The position numbers and the translations under genes were made by a program. Positions 55,599-64,000 of a stretch of DNA of 64,000 nucleotides are shown piece by piece; the stretch's first letter is position 1; every line of letters starts with the position of its first letter. The notes under the pieces are model-generated. The model saw nothing but the letters and a program-made list of their open reading frames with translations, had not been told where the DNA came from and searched no databases. Source of the DNA: Hyphomicrobiales bacterium (lineage in GTDB: Bacteria > Pseudomonadota > Alphaproteobacteria > Rhizobiales > Rhizobiaceae); the NCBI GenBank assembly GCA_900473795.1, contig UCMT01000057.1:1-64000 (forward strand), read 5' to 3'.

Positions 55599-57233
55599 TC
55601 AGTTCCTCCCGCCCTCCTGCAGTTTCGACAGCACCTCGTCGAGCGAGAAGCTGCCTGGCTTTTGCCGAGGCGGGAAATCAACGTAGGTCTGCAGGTGCCG
55701 GGCCACAAAGGCCTGCGCCGGCACAAGCGCAAAGGCATGCTCAACCCGCCATCTCGGGTAGTCGCCGGCGACATGCTGGGCGATCTCGAACGGGTCTGCG
55801 CGCAGGTCGATGAGCTTCGGAAAGCGCAGCGTTATCAACGGATCCTGCCACACGTCGAGCCCCTCGGCCCGCTGCTCCATGAACACAAGCTTCCAGCGAT
55901 CATAGCGCAATGCAGCAAGACTTCCATCGTCCGTCCAATAGAAGTATTCCTTACGCTCACTTGGCCCAGTACCGGCGAGAAGCTGGCGCTGGTTGTACCC
56001 GTCCAGATGCACCTTGAAGGTCTTGCCCGCGGCCTCGTAGCCGGTCAGGAGCTTTGCCTTTACATCCGGCTCGCCTGCGGCGGCCACGAATGTCGGGACC
56101 CAGTCTTCGTGGGAGACGATGTCGTTGATTTCCGTGCCGGGCTTGATGACGCCCGGCCAACGCATCACCCCCGGAACTCGATAGCCGCCTTCCCAGTTGG
56201 TATTCTTCTCGCCGTGAAACGGCGTCGTGCCGCCGTCTGGCCATGAGAAGAGCTCTGCACCGTTATCCGTGGTCCACAGCACGATGGTGTTGTCGGCAAT
56301 GCCGAGGTCGTCCAGTTGCTTGAGAAGCTGGCCGACCATGCCGTCGAACTCCGTCATGCCGTCGGCCAGCACGCCCAGACCGGTCTTGCCTTGCGACTCA
56401 GGCTTCAGATGCGTGTAAATGTGCATGCGCGTCGCATTGAACCAGCAGAAGAAAGGCTTCGCGGCTTGATGCTGTCGGCTGATGAAATCCTTTGCCGCTC
56501 CCAGGAATTCCTCGTCCACTGTTTCCATGCGCTTCTTGGTGAGCGGTCCGGTGTCCTCGATTTTCTGCTTGCCTACCCTGCCGAAGCGCGGATCCTCGGT
56601 CGGATCGTCTGTGTCGGTTGCGACGCATTTAAGCACGCCGCGCGGACCGAACGTCGCGCGGAACTGGGGATCCTTCGGATAGTCCGGGTTCTCCGGCTCC
56701 TCCTCGGCGTTGAGATGATACAGATTGCCGAAGAACTCATCGAAGCCGTGAACGGTCGGCAGGAATTCGTTGCGGTCGCCCAAATGGTTCTTGCCAAACT
56801 GGCCGGTCGCGTAGCCCTGCGGCTTGAGCAGTTCGGCGAGCGTTGGATCCTTGTCTGACAGGCCCTCCTTGGCGCCCGGTAAACCGACCTTAAGCAGACC
56901 GGTGCGGAAGCAACTTTGCCCGGTAATGAACGCGGCGCGCCCGGCGGTGCAGGATTGTTGAGCGTACAGGTCGGTGAAGATCGCGCCTTCGTCGGCAATG
57001 CGGTCAATGTTGGGTGTCTGATATCCCATCTGGCCGCGGTTGTAGGCGCTAGCGTTCCACCAGCCGATATCGTCACCAAAGATGACGAGGATGTTGGGTT
57101 TTGGGCTTGTAGCCTGGGCCATTGCGCTCTTGCCGGTTGCAACATTAACGACTGTGCCCATTGCGGACATCGCGATCAACGATCCGCCCGCGAATAGAAC
57201 GTCCCGCCGGCGTAGGTACGGATGACTTGTCAT
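55599..57233 (-). CDS. Cys-type arylsulfatase 1 (Tat-exported)
   Basis: A 544-residue sulfatase that hydrolyses sulfate esters. A twin-arginine signal (LRRRDVLFAGG, residues 7-17) marks Tat export. Metal ligands are in FGDD (53-55). The sulfatase signature CTAGR begins at Cys95, the residue to be converted to formylglycine by FGE. GKNHLGD, the DNGAE segment and HGEKNTNWEGG fit the alkaline-phosphatase fold. An operator-like site lies 70 bases upstream. Probably transcribed with the FGE gene. Paralogue of the second sulfatase at 60556. Confidence 0.94.
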   Translation of the reverse strand: MTSHPYLRRRDVLFAGGSLIAMSAMGTVVNVATGKSAMAQATSPKPNILVIFGDDIGWWNASAYNRGQMGYQTPNIDRIADEGAIFTDLYAQQSCTAGRAAFITGQSCFRTGLLKVGLPGAKEGLSDKDPTLAELLKPQGYATGQFGKNHLGDRNEFLPTVHGFDEFFGNLYHLNAEEEPENPDYPKDPQFRATFGPRGVLKCVATDTDDPTEDPRFGRVGKQKIEDTGPLTKKRMETVDEEFLGAAKDFISRQHQAAKPFFCWFNATRMHIYTHLKPESQGKTGLGVLADGMTEFDGMVGQLLKQLDDLGIADNTIVLWTTDNGAELFSWPDGGTTPFHGEKNTNWEGGYRVPGVMRWPGVIKPGTEINDIVSHEDWVPTFVAAAGEPDVKAKLLTGYEAAGKTFKVHLDGYNQRQLLAGTGPSERKEYFYWTDDGSLAALRYDRWKLVFMEQRAEGLDVWQDPLITLRFPKLIDLRADPFEIAQHVAGDYPRWRVEHAFALVPAQAFVARHLQTYVDFPPRQKPGSFSLDEVLSKLQEGGRN

Positions 57234-57608
57234 CGAATTCCCTCCCGTTTGTGGAACCAGAACCGACCGTATCTCCCCGAACTACAACGTACCCCCGTTT
57301 CGATATGTAGGCACGTAACATTAGGGTGTTCTTGCAAATGTTGTAATTTGGGGGGCCTCGACGTGCTGAGCTACGAGACACTACGGAAGTGACCTCCCAG
57401 AGGTGTGGCGGTCCGATATCAGGTTTGAGCGGCCTTCTCGCCATCCCGCAGGAGTAGTATGATGCTGCACTTTCTGGGAGAGGCTTAGGGCGGCAGAGCC
57501 GGGGCGCATCTACACGACCAGAGCGACCTTCAAAACCCGATACCAATGCGGCACCGACGGGAATGTGAAGCGCAAACTCTGTATCCATTACCGCAAAGGG
57601 GACGCAGA
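57234..57608. other. Divergent intergenic region, sulfatase 1 / DUF1254 genes
   Basis: About 375 bases holding the promoters of both flanking genes and operator-like site 6. ORFs here lack recognisable sequence or ribosome-binding sites. Confidence 0.5.
57303..57321. promoter_or_regulatory. Operator-like site 6 (variant)
   Basis: ATATGTAGGCACGTAACAT keeps the outer halves ATGTAGG and GTAACAT of the motif, but the centre is two bases shorter. It lies about 70 bases upstream of sulfatase 1. It is the least certain full-length site. Confidence 0.4.
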
Positions 57609-58934
57609 ATGATCGTATCCAGACTCGGACTTGTGGCGCTTGGCATGATTGGCATGGCGACGGCATCACTGGCGCAGCAGGTGCCCGTGCCCAAGCCCGA
57701 CAACCAGACCATTGAAGACGCCTACATCTATCTGCTCGGTCGCGCCCTGGTGATCCGACAGGAACATATGGATAGCGGCGCGCCCGGATTCGCCTACAAC
57801 ACGATCAAATACAATCCGATCGGCTCGGCCGACTGGGTGAATCCCAACCTCGACACCGCCTATATTGAAGCATGGTTCGCCGTGGACGACGATACGCCAG
57901 TAATCTTCGAAGTGCCGGAAATCAAGGACCGCTACTACACGGCACAGATACTCGATGAATGGGGCGAAGTGATCGCCAACATCAACGAGCGCATGTTTCC
58001 GTCCAAACCGTTCGGGAAATTCGCCCTCGTCAAGCCAGGGTCGATGCCTTCACTTCCCGCCGACGCTGGACGCATCGAGCTGCATTCGGCCAAGGCCAAA
58101 CTGCTCGGCCGCGTGGAGATCAAGGGCGACAAGGATGCAGCCTTGAAACTCCAGAAGGGGTTCAAGGCGACGGCGTCCGGCTCTCCCCAGATCAAAACGC
58201 CGCCTGCCATTCCGATGTTCGACAACAAGGATTTGATCGGCGTCGAGATTTTTGACAATGTCGATGCGACGCTGTCGAGCGCCCTTGATGTCGCACCCAA
58301 CGCCGCCGAGATGCAGCAGAAGGTTCGTGCTGTTGCAGCCTATGCAACGTCAACCGAGGAGGCGCGGGCCGCGGTCGATGCCCAGATCGACACGATCGTT
58401 CCAGAATTCGAAGAGTACGTCTTCACCAAGAGTGCGCCCTACCGCAATCATTGGGTTGGCGGCAGCCCGGTCGGCAACTACGGCGCAGACTATCGACTCC
58501 GTACCGTCGCCAACTACGTGGGCATCTGGGCCAACACGACAGATGAGGTGATCTATTTCGCGGCAACGCGCGATGCCGACGAACAGACATTGGATGGCTC
58601 GAACAGCTACGTCATGCATTTTGCCGCCGACAAACTGCCGGAGACGGTCGTCGACGCCTTCTGGTCCGTCATCCTAGTCGGCGTTCCCGAGTACCGCGTC
58701 GTTCCCAACCCGCTGAACAGGTTCAATCTCAACAATTTCTCGCCGCTTCAGAAGGAGGCGGACGGCTCGCTGAAACTGGCGATCGGACCGAAGCCCGTTG
58801 CCGGCGTGCCAGAACCGAATTGGCTCCCGTCGCCAGAGGGAAAGCCGTTCTCACTGACATTCCGAACCTATGTGCCGAAAGACGTCGTCAAGCGTGGCGA
58901 ATGGACTCCGCCTGCGCTGACGAAAGTCGATTAG
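57609..58934 (+). CDS. DUF1254/DUF1214 periplasmic protein 1
   Basis: A 441-residue exported protein (signal ending SLA, about residue 22). The N-terminal DUF1254 domain includes DAYIYLLGRALV, WVNPNLDTAYIEAWF and KDRYYTAQILDEWG; the C-terminal DUF1214 domain includes YVMHFAADKLPETVVDAFWSVILV and NWLPSPEGKPFSLTFRTYVPK. This family is common in bacteria with no agreed activity. The ATG at 57609 is preceded by GGGGACG. A second paralogue follows 24 bases later. Confidence 0.9.
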   Translation: MIVSRLGLVALGMIGMATASLAQQVPVPKPDNQTIEDAYIYLLGRALVIRQEHMDSGAPGFAYNTIKYNPIGSADWVNPNLDTAYIEAWFAVDDDTPVIFEVPEIKDRYYTAQILDEWGEVIANINERMFPSKPFGKFALVKPGSMPSLPADAGRIELHSAKAKLLGRVEIKGDKDAALKLQKGFKATASGSPQIKTPPAIPMFDNKDLIGVEIFDNVDATLSSALDVAPNAAEMQQKVRAVAAYATSTEEARAAVDAQIDTIVPEFEEYVFTKSAPYRNHWVGGSPVGNYGADYRLRTVANYVGIWANTTDEVIYFAATRDADEQTLDGSNSYVMHFAADKLPETVVDAFWSVILVGVPEYRVVPNPLNRFNLNNFSPLQKEADGSLKLAIGPKPVAGVPEPNWLPSPEGKPFSLTFRTYVPKDVVKRGEWTPPALTKVD

Positions 58935-58958
58935 GCAACCCAGCAAGCAGGAGGTCGG

Positions 58959-60437
58959 ATGAACACGCGTACTATTCGCAACGGCATGCTCCTTGCCAGC
59001 GTTGGCTTGGCCGCCCTCGGCGTGATGGAAGTCGCGGTAGCCGAAACGCTCTCCCCGTCTCCGAGCTGGACACGTGCGATGCCTTCGGCACCGGATCAAC
59101 ATGGCAGGGTCATGGAAGAATATGCGGGGCACGTTGCCCGTGATGCCTATTTCTGGGCTTGGCCGCTGGTCAACATGTACAATCGTCGGCTCGCCTTCGG
59201 AGACCTGAAAGATTTCGTCTTCGCAGGTCCTGTCCCCTCCGCACCACTTAACAGGCTTGCGATGCTTGCCGACTATATCACGCCGGACCAGCGGTCTGTT
59301 GCCTGCCCAAATCAGGACGTTGTCTATGGCGCGGACTTCCTGGGACTTGATGTTACCCCGGTGGTGGTCCAGGTGCCGGATTTCGCCGATCGCTTCTGGG
59401 TCTATCAGATCGTCGACGCCCGCACGGACAGCTTCGCGCAGATCGGCAAAATGTATGGCACCCAGCCCGGCTTCTACCTGCTGGTCGGTCCGAACTGGCA
59501 TGCCGATGTGCCAAAGGGTATCGCCCAGGTCTTTCAGGCAACGACCAACACGGCCTTTATCGGGCCGCGTGTTTTCATGGATGATACGCCTGAGGATCGG
59601 CAAGCTATCCAGACCGTCCTGCAGCAGATCATGGCCTATCCCCTGGCGGAATACGACGGATCGGTAAAGAGCAAGGACTGGGGCGCGCTGCCGGAGTCGG
59701 GCTCGCACGGGGCCGGCCAAGCCGAGACACAGTGGGTTTTTCCCGAGAAGTTCTTCGACCAGCTCCCAGAGGTCCTGCAGGATGTCCCGCCGCTTCCGGG
59801 CGAGGAGGCGCGCTACGCCCAGGTGCTTGCCGTGATCGACGCTGCGAAGGACGATCCAAGTCTCAAGGCGGCCATGACAAGAGCGGCGAAGGACGCCGAT
59901 GCGCAACTGGTGAAGCCGCTTTTCGAGTTCCGCAACTTCGGCCTGCAGCTTCCCGGAAACTGGAGCACGATCTCAAACGGCGCGGCCTTTGGTACCGACT
60001 ACCTCACGCGCACTGCCGTTGCAAAGTCCAACATCCTTGTCAACGCTCCCGTTCAAGCGAAGTATTTTTATCAGGACCTTGACGCCACGGGTGGCCGCCT
60101 CAATGGCGCGAACCGTTACACCGTGACGTTCGCGAAAGATCAGACACCACCGGTCAACGGCTTCTGGTCCCTGGCCCTATATAACGAGCACCATTTCTTC
60201 GCGCCCAACGACCTCAAGCGCTATTCGCTCGGCACGAAGAACAAGGCCCTCAAGCTCGACAGCGACGGCTCGTTGACAATCTACGTGCAGGCGGATCGAC
60301 CCGGCCCCGAGCAGGTGTCGAACTGGTTGCCCGCGCCGAAAGACGCCGTTTTTTCGCTGTTCATGCGGGCTTATTGGCCAAAGGCTGCAGCCCTTGACGG
60401 TTCCTGGACGCCACCTGCGGTGCGACGGATGAACTGA
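58959..60437 (+). CDS. DUF1254/DUF1214 periplasmic protein 2
   Basis: A 492-residue paralogue of the preceding protein, same two-domain order: signal (ending AVA), DUF1254 (YAGHVARDAYFWAWPLVNMYNRR, CPNQDVVYGADF, DRFWVYQIVDARTD) and C-terminal DUF1214 (TFAKDQTPPVNGFWSLALYNEHHFF, NWLPAPKDAVFSLFMRAYWPK). AGGAGG precedes the ATG. The tandem pair is probably one operon. A hairpin terminator follows, before the convergent second sulfatase. Confidence 0.92.
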   Translation: MNTRTIRNGMLLASVGLAALGVMEVAVAETLSPSPSWTRAMPSAPDQHGRVMEEYAGHVARDAYFWAWPLVNMYNRRLAFGDLKDFVFAGPVPSAPLNRLAMLADYITPDQRSVACPNQDVVYGADFLGLDVTPVVVQVPDFADRFWVYQIVDARTDSFAQIGKMYGTQPGFYLLVGPNWHADVPKGIAQVFQATTNTAFIGPRVFMDDTPEDRQAIQTVLQQIMAYPLAEYDGSVKSKDWGALPESGSHGAGQAETQWVFPEKFFDQLPEVLQDVPPLPGEEARYAQVLAVIDAAKDDPSLKAAMTRAAKDADAQLVKPLFEFRNFGLQLPGNWSTISNGAAFGTDYLTRTAVAKSNILVNAPVQAKYFYQDLDATGGRLNGANRYTVTFAKDQTPPVNGFWSLALYNEHHFFAPNDLKRYSLGTKNKALKLDSDGSLTIYVQADRPGPEQVSNWLPAPKDAVFSLFMRAYWPKAAALDGSWTPPAVRRMN

Positions 60438-60460
60438 CCATGGTGAGCATTGGAGAGGCT

Positions 60461-60495
60461 GGCTCTGAACGCAATACCGTGTCGCGTTCAGAGCC
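60461..60495. terminator. Bidirectional terminator between convergent genes
   Basis: A perfect 12-bp stem GGCTCTGAACGC / GCGTTCAGAGCC with an 11-base loop, then GTTTG. It lies between the DUF1254 operon end and the sulfatase 2 end, suitable for both. Confidence 0.7.
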
Positions 60496-60555
60496 GTTTG
60501 CCATTTCCGGCTTTAATTCGCCCGATAGCTAGGACAATGGAACACCAAGCCATGG

Positions 60556-62211
60556 CTATTGCTTGGCCCGTCGCAGGAAATCTTCGACGACATTGGACAT
60601 GTCGAAGGACGTCCCGCCCTGCACCGGCGGGTATTGGGCAAGCGTTTTCAGGTGCTCGCCGACTAGCTCCGTCATCGGCTGGAACAGCCACGACACCCTC
60701 TGCTCGAGATGGCCGAAGGAATCCTTGCTGTCGTAGCTTTCGAACGGATCGCTCCGGATGTTGAAGAAGATGGTCTGCGGCGTCACGACGTCGTAATAAT
60801 GCTCTCGTGTCTGGAAGTGAACTTTCCACGGCCCCATGCGGATGGCCATCAGCTTGCTTTCGAAGTAGTAGAGAAACTCTCGCCGATGGCTGTCAGGCAT
60901 CTTTCCCGTCCAGTAATCGAGGTTGTTGACGCCGTCGATGTACTGCTTCTTCTCCGCCATCACCTCAGCCGCGACATCGGCTATTCCGGCCGCCGCAGCC
61001 AAAGTCGTGAACATGTCCATGTGGGACTGGATGCCATTGAGAACCTGTCCAGGCTTAATCGTACCGGGCCAGCGCACCATCGAGATCACGCGCACGCCGC
61101 CCTCGTAGGTCGTCATCTTCTCGCCCCGGAAAGGCGTTGTCCCACCGTAGGGCCAGGAGGAATGCTCGGGACCGTTGTCGGTCGAGTACCAGACGATGGT
61201 ATTCTCTTCCAGGCCGGTCTCCTTGAGGAAATCGAGGACCAGGCCGATGTCGTGGTCGTGCTGGAGCATGCCGTCGCCGTGATAGTCCTCATCGTGGGTG
61301 TAATTGTCGGCGGCATAGCGCCACTTGTCGTTCAGCCGCGTATAGAGGTGCATGCGGCTGGTGTTCAGCCAGACGAAGAACGGCGCGTGTTCGTCCTTCG
61401 ACTTCTTCATGAACTCAACGGCCTTCGGGATCACCTCCGCTGCGTCGAAGTCCTTCATCCGTTCCGACGTCAGCGGTCCGGTATCCTCTATCCGTTGCTT
61501 GCCGACACGGCCGAAACGCTCATCTTCAGTCGGATCGTCCGTGTCAGTTGCGAACGCATGCAGCACGTTGCGCGTGCCATATTTTTTCGCGAAAGCCTCT
61601 GGGCCGCCCGGATAAGCTTTGGCGAATTCCTGGTAGTCGCGATATTCGGGCTGCTCCTGGGTGTTGAGGTGGTAAAGATTGCCGAAGAACTCGTCGAAGC
61701 CGTGGGCTGTCGGCAGATGCTCGTTGCGGTCGCCGAGATGATTCTTACCGAAGTGCCCTGTCCGGTAACCGACCTTCTTCAGCTCTTCGGCGAGGCAGGG
61801 AGAAGCGGCCTGCAAGCCAAGCTTGTCGCCGGGCACGCCAACGGTCACCATGCCGGAGCGGATCGGATACTGGCCGGTAATGAAGGACGCCCGTCCGGCA
61901 GTACAGGAGTTCTGTGCGTACTGGTCTGTGAACCTTATCCCTTCAAGGCCAATGCGGTCGATGTTGGGCGTGGTGTAGCCCATCGTCCCCATGCCGTAGG
62001 CGCTGACGTTCTGCCATCCGATGTCGTCCCCCCAGATGACGAGTATGTTCGGCGGCTTGCCAGTCGGCTGCGCGGTCGGTAGTGGCAGTTGCGCCTGTGC
62101 CGCTCGCATGCCGTCGGCAAGAGCAGCCGCCACAAGCACGGTGCTGCCTAGAAGCACGCCGCGACGCCTCACTCCAAACGACGTGTCGGATGTCTTCGGT
62201 CCCTCGCTCAT
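60556..62211 (-). CDS. Cys-type arylsulfatase 2 (Tat-exported)
   Basis: A 551-residue sulfatase, paralogous to the one at 55599 (shared GDDIGW, GYxTPNIDRI, [26 protein letters not shown]). It has a twin-arginine signal ([11 protein letters not shown], residues 14-24) and the CTAGR signature at Cys103. The insert [15 protein letters not shown]-type region is absent from sulfatase 1, so specificity may differ. The upstream region (62212-62390) lacks an operator-like site. It likely depends on the FGE at 54511. Confidence 0.93.
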   Translation of the reverse strand: MSEGPKTSDTSFGVRRRGVLLGSTVLVAAALADGMRAAQAQLPLPTAQPTGKPPNILVIWGDDIGWQNVSAYGMGTMGYTTPNIDRIGLEGIRFTDQYAQNSCTAGRASFITGQYPIRSGMVTVGVPGDKLGLQAASPCLAEELKKVGYRTGHFGKNHLGDRNEHLPTAHGFDEFFGNLYHLNTQEQPEYRDYQEFAKAYPGGPEAFAKKYGTRNVLHAFATDTDDPTEDERFGRVGKQRIEDTGPLTSERMKDFDAAEVIPKAVEFMKKSKDEHAPFFVWLNTSRMHLYTRLNDKWRYAADNYTHDEDYHGDGMLQHDHDIGLVLDFLKETGLEENTIVWYSTDNGPEHSSWPYGGTTPFRGEKMTTYEGGVRVISMVRWPGTIKPGQVLNGIQSHMDMFTTLAAAAGIADVAAEVMAEKKQYIDGVNNLDYWTGKMPDSHRREFLYYFESKLMAIRMGPWKVHFQTREHYYDVVTPQTIFFNIRSDPFESYDSKDSFGHLEQRVSWLFQPMTELVGEHLKTLAQYPPVQGGTSFDMSNVVEDFLRRAKQ

Positions 62212-62390
62212 CTGATCCTCCTCGGATTGGCGAATGAAACACCAGATTGTACAGACTGGTTCGTTGCGTTGCGAGCAAGGCTCGGTCTCGCCCGGATCGG
62301 GCAGAGGCCCATTGTAGTCCCAACTCTATTGTTTACTGGCATCTAAAAAGTTAGCCTAAGCTCCGGGAGTCGGTATGCAGGGGTATCGAG

Positions 62391-63389
62391 ATGCAAAGTC
62401 GCGCAACATGCGAAGGTATCGTCACCCGTCGCAGGCTTTGGATGGCAGCTCTGTTGGCCGCCGTGCTCGGTCCCGAGCTCGCGTACGCCGACGAAGGCGG
62501 CATCAGCGTCTGGCTGCCAGGCACATACGGAAGCTTTGCCGCGGTTCCCGGAGAGCCGGGCTGGTCGTTCGCCACACTCTATATTCATCCTTCGGTTGAG
62601 GCCGGCGCGGATGTCCGCTTTCCACGGGGCGGACAGGTTGATCTCGGCATCGATGGCCGCGGCAACCTTTTCGCTTTCGGGCCGAGCTACACGTTCGAGG
62701 AGCCGTTCCTGACCGGACAAGCAACCTTCAGCCTCCTGGCAATCGCTGGCCGCAACAGCGCATCGGTCGACGCCACCTTGACGGGTCCCGGTGGCGGAAT
62801 GGTTTCGGGAAGCCGCAGCGAGTCTCTGACCGCATTCGGCGACGTCATCCCGCAGCTCACCCTGAAATGGAATGACGGGGTCGACAACTACATGACCTAT
62901 GTGATGGGCCTCGTTCCGGTCGGTTCCTACGATCCTGACCGCCTTGCCAATCTCGGCCTTGGGCATGGTGGCATCGATGCCGGCGGCGGCTACACCTATC
63001 TCGATCCCTCCACCGGGCGCGAATTCTCGATCGCCGGGGGGCTGACCTACAACTTCGAGAACCCCGATACGGACTACCAGAACGGGATTGATGCGCATAT
63101 CGACTGGGCCGCTTCGCAGTTCATCGACGAGCATGCCCATATCGGCCTGGTCGGATATGCCTTCCAGCAATTGACCGGCGACAGCGGCGCCGGTGCTACG
63201 CTTGGCGACTTCAAATCCCGCGTCTTTGGCGTCGGCCCGCAGATCGGCTATAAGTTCGATGCAGGCGAAACGACTGCGGGTTATGTCAACCTCAAGGGCT
63301 ACTACGAGTTCGGAGCCAAGAACCGTGCCGAAGGCTGGAACGTCTGGCTGACGCTGGCTTTCTCGCCAGCGGCGAAGAAAAGCGAGTGA
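62391..63389 (+). CDS. MetA-pathway-type outer-membrane protein (SphA-like)
   Basis: A 332-residue exported beta-barrel protein of the Phenol_MetA_deg family. After a signal (ending AYA, about residue 33) it opens GGISVWLPGTYGSFAAVPGEPGWSFATLYIH, the family start, then alternating strands to a C-terminal aromatic-rich GWNVWLTLAFSP. Homologues lie by aromatic-degradation genes and may import hydrophobic substrates. The divergent position from sulfatase 2 suggests it lets the sulfated substrate into the periplasm. Start may be one of several ATGs. Confidence 0.83.
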   Translation: MQSRATCEGIVTRRRLWMAALLAAVLGPELAYADEGGISVWLPGTYGSFAAVPGEPGWSFATLYIHPSVEAGADVRFPRGGQVDLGIDGRGNLFAFGPSYTFEEPFLTGQATFSLLAIAGRNSASVDATLTGPGGGMVSGSRSESLTAFGDVIPQLTLKWNDGVDNYMTYVMGLVPVGSYDPDRLANLGLGHGGIDAGGGYTYLDPSTGREFSIAGGLTYNFENPDTDYQNGIDAHIDWAASQFIDEHAHIGLVGYAFQQLTGDSGAGATLGDFKSRVFGVGPQIGYKFDAGETTAGYVNLKGYYEFGAKNRAEGWNVWLTLAFSPAAKKSE

Positions 63390-63451
63390 CCGCTTGGGGC
63401 CATCAGCAGTCAGTGGTGGCGCTTCCTGATGATGAAGAAGATGAAAAAAGC

Positions 63452-63489
63452 ATAGTTGAGGCGGGCCATCAGCGGCCCGCCTCAACTAT
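63452..63489. terminator. Strong hairpin terminator
   Basis: A perfect 16-bp stem with a 6-base loop (63468-63473). On the minus strand it is followed by CTTTTTTC, on the plus strand by a short T tract. It ends transcription of the MetA-type gene, the DUF559 gene, or both. Confidence 0.8.
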
Positions 63490-63570
63490 TTCAGACGAGA
63501 TCGAAGCCCTTGTTGAGAAATTGCAAGGAGAGGGGGAAGGCATGGACGCACGAAGCCCATCCCCTCACCA

Positions 63571-63635
63571 ACAAAATCCAACACTTAGCTGAAGCTAAGC
63601 TGTTGATTTTGTATCCTCTCCCACAGGGGGAGAGG
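63571..63635. repeat. Imperfect palindrome and hairpin downstream of DUF559 gene
   Basis: 63571-63612 is an imperfect palindrome (ACAAAATCCAACACTTAGCT facing AGCTAAGCTGTTGATTTTGT). Next, 63615-63635 forms the hairpin CCTCTCCC / GGGAGAGG. Such elements look like dispersed intergenic repeats, and the hairpin could end the minus-strand gene. Confidence 0.5.
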
Positions 63636-63644
63636 TAAAGCCCC

Positions 63645-64000
63645 TCATTCGCCGGTATTCCTGAGTTCCGCAAGAATCGTCAAGCAAACGCCGTCGAGGT
63701 TCCTCACCACCTCCTCGTTCCAGAACCGCAGGATGCGAACCCCCTCGCCCTGAAAGAATGCGTCGCGCTTGAGATCGCGGGCGTTGTCCGCATGCTGGAA
63801 CCCGTCGACCTCGACGATCAGCTTTGCCTCGAAACAGACGAAATCGAGAATGGCGGCGTGCAGCGGCACCTGCCGGCGAAACTTGTGGCCTTCGAGCTGG
63901 CGGTTGCGCAGCGTCTGCCACAACAGGTTTTCCGCTCGCGTCGCGTCGTGGCGCATGTCGCGCGCTCGGCTGCGATTGATCGGTGGTGGCCTGTGACGGA
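63645..64000 (-). CDS. DUF559 endonuclease-like protein (start beyond window)
   Basis: A very-short-patch-repair-like nuclease fold of the DUF559 family: MRHDATRAENLLWQTLRNRQLEGHKFRRQVPLHAAILDFVCFEAKLIVEVDGFQHA, then FFQGEGVRILRFWNEEVVRNLDGV. The core reading AKLIVEVDG is the PD-(D/E)XK-type active site. An ATG lies at 63956, but the frame remains open to the window end with familiar-looking residues (RSRARD), so the true start is probably outside. Confidence 0.8.
   Translation of the reverse strand, partial: RHRPPPINRSRARDMRHDATRAENLLWQTLRNRQLEGHKFRRQVPLHAAILDFVCFEAKLIVEVDGFQHADNARDLKRDAFFQGEGVRILRFWNEEVVRNLDGVCLTILAELRNTGE

Noticed and set aside
63386-63592. 68-residue ORF after the MetA-type gene
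   Set aside because: It runs through the terminator stem and repeats, and has no ribosome-binding site.

Overview
The window looks like a chromosomal segment of a Rhizobiaceae bacterium (Rhizobium/Agrobacterium/Sinorhizobium relatives). The evidence is the order rlpA - D,D-carboxypeptidase - tmk - holB - metG - tatD - MBL hydrolase, an alphaproteobacterial LexA with a GTTC-N7-GTTC SOS box, a very long B12-dependent ribonucleotide reductase (nrdJ), a paired SMR transporter and strong GC bias at third codon positions. This is inference from gene content; no database was searched.

Region 1 (1-38,000) is mostly ordinary core genome. It holds five tRNA genes (Glu-CTC, Ser-TGA, Cys-GCA, Asn-GTT, Leu-TAA), purC, the tatD/metG/holB/tmk block, a D,D-carboxypeptidase paralogue whose second and third catalytic motifs are altered, rlpA, lexA, a methyltransferase, a LysE exporter, a cyclopropane-fatty-acid-synthase-like enzyme, an SMR pair, the sulfur genes cysK and sseA with an AlaX-type editing protein between them, ald with a divergent Lrp-type regulator, a diguanylate cyclase, ilvA, a CinA-like MoCF protein, gpt and nrdJ. 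nrdJ is preceded by two NrdR-box-like sites exactly 31 bp apart, and followed by a terminator-like hairpin whose loop is made of trinucleotide repeats.

Region 2 (38,000-40,330) is decayed DNA: an HlyD-family pseudogene with several frameshifts, two small overlapping ORFs, the first broken at its start, and a DUF2721 gene with a single-base frameshift. It marks the edge of an accessory island.

Region 3 (40,330-63,400) is the interesting part. It contains a DUF900 lipoprotein hydrolase, a DUF3604 protein, a parvulin-type prolyl isomerase, a HupE/UreJ-family membrane protein, outer-membrane-type beta-barrel proteins, a COG0523 (CobW) metallochaperone, a Tat-exported MBL hydrolase, a DUF2092 protein, two Cys-type arylsulfatases with a formylglycine-generating enzyme, two DUF1254/DUF1214 proteins and a MetA-type outer-membrane protein. 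In its centre lies a membrane-anchored regulator with a winged-helix-like N-terminus and TPR-type repeats. A recurring palindrome, core GTTAC-N-GTAAC with GTAGG/GTATG and CATAC flanks, lies upstream of the regulator and of several transcription units, with weaker versions elsewhere. I propose one regulon for envelope or periplasmic use of sulfated compounds, controlled by the TPR regulator. The substrate and the regulator-site link are inference. Between the regulator half and the sulfatase half (53,200-54,350) is a scar: a truncated membrane-protein gene, a possible IS66-like end and a multiply frameshifted RibD/DHFR-family pseudogene.

The last 350 bases hold the 3' part of a DUF559 endonuclease-like gene running off the window.
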